Below the pieces are notes generated by a model, which did no database searches, was not told the DNA's origin, and saw nothing but the letters and a program-made list of their open reading frames with translations. The position numbers were made by a program, and so were the translations under genes. This document shows positions 35,513 through 43,194 of a stretch of DNA of 64,000 bases, piece after piece. Position 1 is the first letter of the stretch; each line of letters opens with the position of its first letter. This stretch comes from Pannonibacter phragmitetus DSM 14782 (GTDB lineage: Bacteria; Pseudomonadota; Alphaproteobacteria; Rhizobiales; Stappiaceae), in the NCBI RefSeq assembly GCF_000382365.1, contig NZ_KB908224.1:81947-145946 (forward strand), read 5' to 3'.

Positions 35513-35744
35513 GGGTGTCCTCCTCCACTCCGGCATGAAACTGCCAGCCCCGGCTCTTGCACGCCTCCCTGCGGCGCAGGACTATTGCAGCGCAGCAGCG
35601 GTTGGGTGCGAAAGACCCGCTATCGCGCAACTATCCGTCTAAAATGGCGTTTGATCTATACGACTATTGCTTAACTTGCGTTGCGTCAGCTTGCCCCGTT
35701 TTGCGGTGCACAGAAGGTCAGGGCGCCGGGTGCGCAGGGCGGGA

Positions 35745-37460
35745 TCAGGTAAGCGGACGCGTTCCGGTCACCTTCTCCACGATGGCACGGGCAATCTCAT
35801 GCTCGCCCATGATGATGGTGCCCACACCAAGGCCTGCGAGATGGTCCACCTCCGCATCGAAATGCGCGCGGGCGATGATCTCGATCTCCGGATTGGCGGC
35901 CTTGGCCTGAAGGACGATCTGCCCGGCCTCGAAAGCGTTGGGAATGGCAATGATCAGCCGCCGGGCTTCTGCGATGTTGGCCGCCTGCAGCACGTCCTGA
36001 CGCGCGCCATTGCCAACGATCACCTCGATGCCGGCTTCCTTCAGCGCGGTCAGGGACTTGTCCGCATCCTCGATCACCAGCAGTGGTTCGCCTGCAGCCT
36101 GCAGCTCCCGCCCGGTGAGGCTGCCGACCCGGCCGAAGCCGACGAGAATGGTATGCCCGGTCTGGCTGGTGGCCTGCACGACCGGCGTCTTCGCCTGCTT
36201 TTCCGCAGGTTGGGCCGCCGGTGCAGCGGCAGCACCTTCCTCCTGTGCTTCCGTCCTGGGCTTCAGCCAGTCGATTGCGGCGAAGAACAGCGGGTTGAGC
36301 AGGATGGACAGGATGGCACCGGCAAGAATGAGATCTCGCCCCTGATCCGGCAACAGGTTCAGCTTGCCTCCAAGCTCGGCGAGAATGAAGGAGAACTCGC
36401 CGATCTGGGCAAGACTCGCGGCAATGGTCAGCGCGGTCTCCCGCGAATGCCCGAAGAGCCGGACAATGACAAAGGCCGCAACGGACTTGCCGGCGACGAT
36501 GATGAAGACCGTTGCCATGACGGGCAGCGGCTCCTCGATGATGCTGGCCGGGTCGAACAGCATGCCGACCGAGACGAAGAACAGCACGGCGAAGGCATCG
36601 CGCAGGGGCAGGGATTCCTCGGCGGCCCGGTGGCTGAGCTGGGATTCGCTCAGGATCATGCCGGCGAAGAAGGCCCCCAGGGCCAGCGACACGCCGAAAA
36701 GCTTGGCCGCGCCAAAGGCGACGCCCAGGGCGATGGACAGCACCGCAAGGCGGAACAGTTCGCGCGAGCCGGTGTGGGCAATGTAATGCAGGATCCAGGG
36801 GATCACCCGCCGCCCGATGATCAGCATCAGCGCCACAAAGGCCGCAACCTTGACCAGCGTCAGACCCAGGACGCCCCAGATGCCAAGGCCAAAACGGGCG
36901 GCCAGCGGATCGGGCGCGATGGTACTTTCCCCGCCGATGACGCTGGCAATCGCGGGCAGGATGACAAGCGCCAGCACCATGGCCAGATCTTCGACGATCA
37001 GCCAGCCGACCGCGATGCGCCCTTGTTCCGTCGCAACGAGGCGGCGCTCCTGCAGGGCGCGCAGCAGCACCACGGTGCTGGCGACAGACAGGGCAAGGCC
37101 GAAGACGAGCCCGGAGCGCAGCGGCCAGTCCATCATCCAGGCAAGGCCTGCCCCCATCAGCGTCGCGGCGAGGATCTGCACCAATGCGCCCGGCACGGCA
37201 ATCGCCCGCACCGACAAAAGGTCCTTCAGCGAGAAATGCAGCCCGACGCCGAACATCAGCAGGATGACGCCGATCTCTGCAAGTTCGGGCGCGAGATTCT
37301 GGTCGGCCACGAACCCCGGGGTGTGCGGACCCACCAGCACGCCCGCGATCAGGTAGCCCGCCAGAGGCGGCAGCTTCAGCCGGTTCGCAATTGCCCCCAG
37401 AATGAATGCGATGCCAAGTCCGGCAACGATGGTGGCAATCAGCGGCGTGTCATGGGGCAT
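35745..37460 (-). CDS. Kef/CPA2-type cation:proton antiporter
   Basis: This 571-residue protein has a Na+/H+ exchanger domain (about 1-390, 12 or so helices, opening IATIVAGLGIAFILGAIANRL). A TrkA-N/RCK domain with the Rossmann motif GFGRVGSLTGRELQ follows at about 435-555. It is most like the YbaL/RosB branch. Such proteins exchange K+ or Na+ for protons under nucleotide control. AGAAGG lies upstream of the ATG. It is downstream of secDF on the same strand in genomic order but 100 bases separate them with a strong hairpin between. Confidence 0.9.
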   Translation of the reverse strand: MPHDTPLIATIVAGLGIAFILGAIANRLKLPPLAGYLIAGVLVGPHTPGFVADQNLAPELAEIGVILLMFGVGLHFSLKDLLSVRAIAVPGALVQILAATLMGAGLAWMMDWPLRSGLVFGLALSVASTVVLLRALQERRLVATEQGRIAVGWLIVEDLAMVLALVILPAIASVIGGESTIAPDPLAARFGLGIWGVLGLTLVKVAAFVALMLIIGRRVIPWILHYIAHTGSRELFRLAVLSIALGVAFGAAKLFGVSLALGAFFAGMILSESQLSHRAAEESLPLRDAFAVLFFVSVGMLFDPASIIEEPLPVMATVFIIVAGKSVAAFVIVRLFGHSRETALTIAASLAQIGEFSFILAELGGKLNLLPDQGRDLILAGAILSILLNPLFFAAIDWLKPRTEAQEEGAAAAPAAQPAEKQAKTPVVQATSQTGHTILVGFGRVGSLTGRELQAAGEPLLVIEDADKSLTALKEAGIEVIVGNGARQDVLQAANIAEARRLIIAIPNAFEAGQIVLQAKAANPEIEIIARAHFDAEVDHLAGLGVGTIIMGEHEIARAIVEKVTGTRPLT

Positions 37461-37517
37461 ATGGCTGTTATCCTTCTGGAACTTTCTTTTTGATTGAGTT
37501 CGTCCGTGCGGTGCAAG

Positions 37518-37545
37518 TGCCCCGCCGGCAAAAAGCGGCGGGGCA
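37518..37545. terminator. strong hairpin between secDF and the antiporter gene
   Basis: TGCCCCGCCG (37518-37527) pairs perfectly with CGGCGGGGCA (37536-37545). The T-rich stretch lies on the plus-strand side (TTGTTTTTATA), whereas the flanking genes run leftward, so an ordinary terminator for secDF would have the wrong tail. It may still stop or slow transcription, or protect an RNA end. Confidence 0.45.
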
Positions 37546-37561
37546 GGTTGTTTTTATAGGC

Positions 37562-40120
37562 TCAGGCTTGCGCCGCCGGTTCGGCAGCCGGTGTTTCCGC
37601 CTTTTTCTGGCGGCGTTTGCGCCAGTCACCGAGGAACAGCAGGATCGGTGCGGCGATGAACACCGATGAACTGGCTGCCACCACGATGCCGAACACCATC
37701 GGCACGGCGAAGCTCTCCACCGCGCTGCCGCCCCAGATGGCCATGGGCAGCATGGCCAGGAAGGCGGTGATCGAGGTGTAGAGGCTGCGGCCGAGGGTTT
37801 CGTTGATCGATTTGTCGATCATCTCCCGCAGCGGCATCTGCTTGTAGAGGCGCATGTTCTCGCGCATCCGGTCATAGACCACCACCTTGTCATTGACCGA
37901 GTAGCCGACGAGCGTCAGCAGCGCGGCAATGGCCGTGAGGTTGAAGTCGATGCCGGTGAGCGCGAAGAAGCCCGCCGTCTTGGTCACGTCCAGCACCAGT
38001 GTGGCGATGGCGCCGACCGCAAATGGCCATTCGAAACGGGCCCAGATGTAGAGCAGCATGGCAAGGCTTGCCAGAATGACGGCAAGGATGCCGGCTGCCG
38101 CCAGTTCGCCACTCACCTTCGGCCCCACCACTTCCGTACGCTCGATCTGAGAACCGGGGGCGATCTGCCCAAGGCTGCTGCGGATGGTGTTGACGGCTGC
38201 CGTCTGCGCTTCCTCGCTGCCCGGCTGACGCTCGGCCCGCAGCAGAACGTGGGTGGGATCGCCGAATTGCTGCAGGGCGATTTCGCCAAGGCCCAGCCCG
38301 CCCAGTCCGCTGCGCAGGCTGGCAAGATCGGCGGGCCCTTGCGTTGTCACCTCCATCTGGATGCCACCCCGGAAGTCCACGCCGAGGTTGAGGCCCGGCT
38401 TGATCAGCAGGGCCACCGAGGCAAGCGACAGGAAGATGGACATGCCGATGCCGATGAAGCGCCCGCGCATGAAGCGAATGCTGGTGCCGTCGGGGATCAG
38501 GCGGAAGCCGAAGGGCGGTTCGATGACCAGCTTCTTCAACCGCCACCTGCGCACGCTGGCCGTCATGATGACCCGGACGATCGACACGGCGGTGAACATG
38601 GAAATCGCAATGCCGAGGCCCATGGTGACGGCAAAGCCGCGCACCGGGCCGGTGCCGAACCAGAACAGCAGGACCGTGGCAATCAGTGCCGTGACGTTGG
38701 AATCCACAATCGTCGCATAGGCGCGCCTGAAGCCGGCATCGAGCGCCGCATGGGCACTGAGCCCCTTGCGTGTTTCCTCGCGGATGCGCTCGTTGATCAG
38801 CACGTTGGCATCCACTGCAAGGCCGATGCCGAGCACGATGCCCGCTATGCCGGGCAGCGTCAGCGTCGCGCCCATCAGGCTGAGGGCGCCCAGCGTCAGC
38901 AGCACGTTCAGCGCCAGTGCGAAATTGGCGACAAGGCCCCAGCGGCCGTAGAGCACCATCATGAAGGCAAACACCAGGCCGAAGCCGGCGATGCCGGTTT
39001 CAACGCCCCTTGCAATGGCATCGGCCCCCAGATCCGCACCGACGGTCCGCTCCTCGATGACGGTGAGCGGGGCAGGCAGGGCGCCTGCACGCAGCAGGGC
39101 GGCAAGGTCAGCAGCTTCCGCAATGGTGAAGTTGCCGCTGATCTGGCCCGAGCCGCCGGTGATCGGCTGCTGGATGACCGGTGCGCTCAAGACCTTGCCA
39201 TCCAGCACGATGGCGAAGGGCTTGCCGGTGTTGGTCTTCGTGATTTCGGCAAACTGCCGTGCGCCGCTGCTGTCAAAGCGGAACAGCACCAGCGGGGCGC
39301 GGGTCTGCGGATCAAAGCCTGCCCTTGCATCGGCCAGCCGCTCGCCGGACAGGGCGGCACGGTTTTCGACCGGATATTGCGTGCCGCCTTTGACGGCGGG
39401 GAGCAGGCTGACGCCGGCTGGCAGGCGTGCGCCCGGTGCGGCATCGGCCAGCATGTGGAAGGAGAGCTTGGCGGTGCTGCCGAGAAGCTCGCGGATGCGG
39501 GCCGGGTCCTGCACGCCGGGCAATTGCACCATGATGCGGTCCCCGCCCGCCCGCTGGATCACGGGCTCGGCGACACCGGCCTGATCGATGCGCATGCGGA
39601 TGATCTCGAGGCTCTGGGCCACGGCCGCACTGATGCGGTCGCGGATGCCTTCTTCCGTCAGCTTCATCTCCAGCGTGCCGGGGCTGGTGCGGGTGATGGT
39701 CATGTCCGGCGCTCCGGCCATGCCGGGCATCAGTCCGCCAGCGGCGTTGATCAGCGGGCGCAGCGCTTCCACGGCGGCGTCCGTCTGCCCATCATCCTTG
39801 AGGGCGATGGTGACGGTGCCGTCCCCGGCGCGCAGGGACGTTGTGGCAATGCCGGCGCTGGTCAGGCTCTGACGGGCCTGCCGCTGCAGATCGTCGATCC
39901 GGTCCTTCAGCAGGGCCTTCGTGTCCGTTTCCAGAACGAGATGCGATCCGCCGCGAAGATCGAGGCCCAGGGTGACGGGCTGTTTCGGCAGCCAGCCGGG
40001 CAGGCTGGCCAGTTGTGAGGGGGACAGGAAATTGGGCAATGCCGCCAGCAGCCCGAAGATGATGACAGCCAGATAGGCTGCAAGCACCCAGCGTGATTTG
40101 CGCATGGTGTGATGATCCAT
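37562..40120 (-). CDS. secDF: fused protein translocase SecD-SecF
   Basis: SecD and SecF, normally separate, assist preprotein export at SecYEG with the proton motive force. Here one frame of about 852 codons holds both. The SecD half (about 1-540) has the first helix, LGLDLRGGSHLVLETD, the periplasmic P1 region and LGIGLAVDANVLINERIREE. The SecF half (about 555-840) has GVDFRGGIQMEVT, VGYSVNDKVVVYDRMREN and the final helices. The ATG at 40120 is the likely start, though the one at 40105 is also possible. Natural secDF fusions occur in several lineages. Confidence 0.94.
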   Translation of the reverse strand: MDHHTMRKSRWVLAAYLAVIIFGLLAALPNFLSPSQLASLPGWLPKQPVTLGLDLRGGSHLVLETDTKALLKDRIDDLQRQARQSLTSAGIATTSLRAGDGTVTIALKDDGQTDAAVEALRPLINAAGGLMPGMAGAPDMTITRTSPGTLEMKLTEEGIRDRISAAVAQSLEIIRMRIDQAGVAEPVIQRAGGDRIMVQLPGVQDPARIRELLGSTAKLSFHMLADAAPGARLPAGVSLLPAVKGGTQYPVENRAALSGERLADARAGFDPQTRAPLVLFRFDSSGARQFAEITKTNTGKPFAIVLDGKVLSAPVIQQPITGGSGQISGNFTIAEAADLAALLRAGALPAPLTVIEERTVGADLGADAIARGVETGIAGFGLVFAFMMVLYGRWGLVANFALALNVLLTLGALSLMGATLTLPGIAGIVLGIGLAVDANVLINERIREETRKGLSAHAALDAGFRRAYATIVDSNVTALIATVLLFWFGTGPVRGFAVTMGLGIAISMFTAVSIVRVIMTASVRRWRLKKLVIEPPFGFRLIPDGTSIRFMRGRFIGIGMSIFLSLASVALLIKPGLNLGVDFRGGIQMEVTTQGPADLASLRSGLGGLGLGEIALQQFGDPTHVLLRAERQPGSEEAQTAAVNTIRSSLGQIAPGSQIERTEVVGPKVSGELAAAGILAVILASLAMLLYIWARFEWPFAVGAIATLVLDVTKTAGFFALTGIDFNLTAIAALLTLVGYSVNDKVVVYDRMRENMRLYKQMPLREMIDKSINETLGRSLYTSITAFLAMLPMAIWGGSAVESFAVPMVFGIVVAASSSVFIAAPILLFLGDWRKRRQKKAETPAAEPAAQA

Positions 40121-40208
40121 GGAACGGCACGCCCGCGCGGAACCAGTCCTGCGCAAGCGTCAGCCGTGGAGGAAAACAGGGGAACTCAGGTCAAAATGGG
40201 CATCGTGC

Positions 40209-40252
40209 CAAGGCGCTGAGATGCTGACGCATCACGCCTTGAAGATGCTCAA
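40209..40252 (+). repeat. nested-hairpin repeat, copy A
   Basis: CAAGGC (40209-40214) pairs with GCCTTG (40236-40241), and inside it GATGC (40220-40224) pairs with GCATC (40229-40233) around TGAC. The 32 bases 40221-40252 match 60400-60431 with only two G/A differences. The only other variable part is the internal loop (five bases here, four in copy B). It lies upstream of secDF. Confidence 0.7.
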
Positions 40253-40257
40253 GTCCG

Positions 40258-40689
40258 TCAGGCCGCAGCCGGAGGTGCGCGGGCATCAAAATCGCGCGGC
40301 AGTGCCAGTGCGGGCAGGGCAGGGGAAACCGCTGCCTGTGCCAGCCGTCCGGCCTGCGGAAGGTTCTCTGTGCCTGAGGGGGCTAGGCCAGCCGGATCAG
40401 ACCCTTGCGGAGGCGGGGAGAGGTGACGGTCCGGCCCGGACTTGCGCCATTCTGCCGTGGCATTGCGCCAGGCGTCTCTGGCGCGCTGGGCCGCTTGCGC
40501 GGCCTGTCCGGCGCTGGCAAGCCCGGCCTCGGCCCTTTGCAGATCCGGCCGGGAGATTTGCTCCGGCAGGGCCGTCCATTGCAGGGCGGCCAGAAAAGTC
40601 AGCAGCAGGAATTTGAACAGAACCGGCGCGAGGCGGGATGCGCCTGCGGTCCTGTCTTTTACATCCTGTCTGCTGTGTGCCGGTGTCAT
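40258..40689 (-). CDS. hypothetical protein with one membrane helix
   Basis: I do not recognise this frame. From the ATG at 40689 it encodes 143 residues with one hydrophobic helix (LFKFLLLTFLAALQWTAL, about residues 20-40). An Ala/Gln/Arg-rich possible coiled coil follows (QRAEAGLASAGQAAQAAQRA), then a Pro-rich tail. The frame is open up to 40776. No good ribosome site is seen, and another frame is open over part of the region, so it may be non-coding. It lies between the chemoreceptor and secDF on the same strand. Confidence 0.35.
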   Translation of the reverse strand: MTPAHSRQDVKDRTAGASRLAPVLFKFLLLTFLAALQWTALPEQISRPDLQRAEAGLASAGQAAQAAQRARDAWRNATAEWRKSGPDRHLSPPPQGSDPAGLAPSGTENLPQAGRLAQAAVSPALPALALPRDFDARAPPAAA

Positions 40690-40868
40690 GCCATGTCCGG
40701 AGCGGGCCGCCATTCCGGGACATTCACCCGGCCGATGGGCCCAACATAGGGGCTCGTGCTGCCCTTTGCCAGCCATTGCGGCCGGAAAACCGGTATTTTG
40801 CCGGTGCCCTCACATGAAGACAGCCCCGCGCGGGGGCTGTCCTTGTCTTGCGGCGGTGGCAGCGGGTT

Positions 40869-42956
40869 TCAGCCGGCGCGGACGCGGCGGACGAAGCCCT
40901 CCACCTTGCCCTTCAGCTCTTCGGCCTGGCCGGAGATGCCGTTGGACGCACTCACCACGTCGCGGGCGATGTGGCCGGTCAGTTCTGCGGCCTCGTTCAC
41001 GTCGGTGATGTTGCGGGAGACTTCCACGGTGCCGGTCGCCGCTTCCTCGACATTGTGCAGGATTTCGGTGGTGGCCTTGTACTGCTCGTCGATGGAGCCG
41101 GAGATCATGCCGGCAATGTCGGAAATTTCGCCCACGACCGAGCGTATGCCCTGAATGGCGCCCACCACATTCGAGGTGCCCGACTGCACGTCGGAAACCA
41201 GCGAGGCGATTTCTTCCGTGGCCTTGGCCGTCTGGGCTGCAAGGTCCTTCACTTCCGTCGCCACAACGGCGAAGCCACGCCCGGCTTCTCCTGCACGGGC
41301 TGCCTCGATGGTGGCGTTGAGGGCGAGAAGGTTGGTCTGGGAGGCGATCTGGTTGATGAGGTTCACGATCTCGCCAATCTTCTGGGCCGCCTGAGCCAGA
41401 CCCTCGGCCATGTTTCCGGCGCGTGCTGCCTCGGTGTTGGCCTTGACGGTGATCTCGGCAGATACCTGCACCTGACGGCTGATCTCGCGGGTCGAGTTCG
41501 ACATTTCCTCAGTCGCGGCGGCTACGGTGCGCACGTTGGCTGAAGCCTGTTCGGACGCAGCGGCCACGGCTCCGGCGCGGCTGGAGGTGCGCTCGGCCTG
41601 AGTGCCCATCTGCCCGGCATTGCGCTCCAGATTGAGGGCGGCCTCTGCCAGCGCCTGAGCCACGCCCATGACATCGGCTTCAAAGCCGGAGGCCAGTGCG
41701 TCGAGCTCCTGGCGCCGCATGGCTTCGGCCCGGGCTTTCATCTCTTCCTTTTCCTGCTCCGCGCTGCGGATCTGGATGGCATTGTCGCGGAAGACGGTCA
41801 CGGCCTTGGCCATTTCGCCGATCTCGTCGTCACGCCCGGAGCTGGGGATCGGAATGTCGAGGTTGCCATGGGCAATCTGGCTCATGGCGCCGGTCATGGC
41901 ATTCATCGGGCGGATGACCTTGGCCGCAATGATCCAGAAGGCAGCAGCTGCGGTCAGCAGCACGAAGGCCATCAGGGCCAGCGTTGAATAAAGGCTGCTG
42001 GCAGCCTCCGCCCGCAGGGTTTCGATGCGTTGCAGGGCTGCTTCGAAGGCAGCGTCGCGGACAGCCAGAACGGCGGGCCACAGCGCGACACCGCGCTGGC
42101 GGTAGGCGTTGCCGTCGATGCTGAACTGGCCCGTGGCAAAGCCTGGCTGCACATCCGCCTTCAGGGAAGCGAAGGCATCCACATAGTTGGCCTTGGCCCC
42201 CGCAATCGCAGCCTTCACGGCCGGATTTGCGCCGGGCTTGTCTGCCTCCTTGATGATCTCGCTCCAGATCTGCCGGACTTCGCCATCGAGGCGGGTGAAG
42301 GTCTCAAGCTGTTCCGGGGTGAGCGCCTTTCCGCCCACGACGAAGCCCTGCATCATGCCGGCCTGACGGCCGCCCGTATCACGCAGCTGCCAGACGGTGC
42401 GGGCCAGCTTGCTGTAATCGAGTGCAACGCCATCGACTTCGGCGAGAATTTCCATCTCGCGGTCAATGGTGTCGAGGATCGTCCTGTTCATGTTCGCAGA
42501 GGCCGAGAAGGTCTCCTGCGAGGCTTTGCGGCGCTGCTCCAGCGGGGAGGAATAGACCAGACGGTCGTTCGCGGCCCGCATCTGAAGCCAGTCAGCCTGG
42601 CTCTTCTTCACGATGTCTGCGGCGGCGGCACTTGCCGGCTCGAGCGCGGCAAGCTCTGCTGCTGCGTCCAGTGCCTTCGTAAAGGCTGCGTCCGTCGGCT
42701 GGCGGCTCTTGGTGATGTCGGCCTCGCGCGAGCGTTCGGCCGCAGTTTCGGAATCCAGAAGAAGAGTGATCAGGCCCCGCTCCGCGTTCGCATTCGCGGG
42801 GATGTCAGACAGGGCCTGCATCGTCTTAACGCGGGCGTTGGCAAGGCTATATTTCTGAAGCCTCGAGTTCGATTCAATACTTATCCATCCTGTGATCAGA
42901 CATGCCGTCGCAGCAAGTGTTCCGACAACGGCCCTAAGGATTAATGACAATCTCAT
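40869..42956 (-). CDS. methyl-accepting chemotaxis protein
   Basis: This 695-residue chemoreceptor has a first membrane helix (about 8-28), a large periplasmic sensor region (about 29-320), and a second helix (about 320-345, SSLYSTLALMAFVLLTAAAA). A HAMP domain (about 345-400) and a cytoplasmic signalling domain follow, with the hairpin tip INQIASQTNLLALNATIEAA and GRGFAVVATEVKDLA. The ligand is unknown. AGGAAG precedes the ATG. No che genes are nearby, so it is probably an orphan receptor served by a cluster elsewhere. Confidence 0.93.
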   Translation of the reverse strand: MRLSLILRAVVGTLAATACLITGWISIESNSRLQKYSLANARVKTMQALSDIPANANAERGLITLLLDSETAAERSREADITKSRQPTDAAFTKALDAAAELAALEPASAAAADIVKKSQADWLQMRAANDRLVYSSPLEQRRKASQETFSASANMNRTILDTIDREMEILAEVDGVALDYSKLARTVWQLRDTGGRQAGMMQGFVVGGKALTPEQLETFTRLDGEVRQIWSEIIKEADKPGANPAVKAAIAGAKANYVDAFASLKADVQPGFATGQFSIDGNAYRQRGVALWPAVLAVRDAAFEAALQRIETLRAEAASSLYSTLALMAFVLLTAAAAFWIIAAKVIRPMNAMTGAMSQIAHGNLDIPIPSSGRDDEIGEMAKAVTVFRDNAIQIRSAEQEKEEMKARAEAMRRQELDALASGFEADVMGVAQALAEAALNLERNAGQMGTQAERTSSRAGAVAAASEQASANVRTVAAATEEMSNSTREISRQVQVSAEITVKANTEAARAGNMAEGLAQAAQKIGEIVNLINQIASQTNLLALNATIEAARAGEAGRGFAVVATEVKDLAAQTAKATEEIASLVSDVQSGTSNVVGAIQGIRSVVGEISDIAGMISGSIDEQYKATTEILHNVEEAATGTVEVSRNITDVNEAAELTGHIARDVVSASNGISGQAEELKGKVEGFVRRVRAG

Positions 42957-43060
42957 GTGACTGACTTCCTGATTTCAACCTGAATATACTAGAGGTAATT
43001 GCGTGTTAATTTTCTATTATTTGACGTAACGGCAAATTTGATGGGTACGGTATTTTTCTT

Positions 43061-43089
43061 ATGAAAATTATTTCATTTGGTGAAATTAT
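43061..43089. promoter_or_regulatory. overlapping dyads upstream of ecm
   Basis: ATGAAA (43061-43066) and TTTCAT (43071-43076) form one perfect inverted repeat. ATTTCA (43070-43075) and TGAAAT (43081-43086) form a second that overlaps it. They lie about 105 bases before the ecm ATG in an AT-rich stretch that also contains TTGACG at 43021 and the palindrome CAAATTTG near 43034. This looks like a regulated promoter, but the bound factor is unknown. Confidence 0.35.
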
Positions 43090-43194
43090 ATTGCGCCGCA
43101 ACAGGGCGACTTTTGGCGAATTTATCCGCTGCCGTTCAGGCCTTATCGTGCCGGGATGGATGACGGCTTGCAGAGCCGGGTGGAGGGTGTCCGC

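Noticed and set aside
35667..37493. 608-codon open frame on the plus strand
   Set aside because: It is antisense to the Kef-type antiporter and its product is a low-complexity D/H/R/Q-rich string.
38249..40018. 589-codon open frame on the plus strand
   Set aside because: It is antisense to secDF, whose SecD and SecF motifs are clear.
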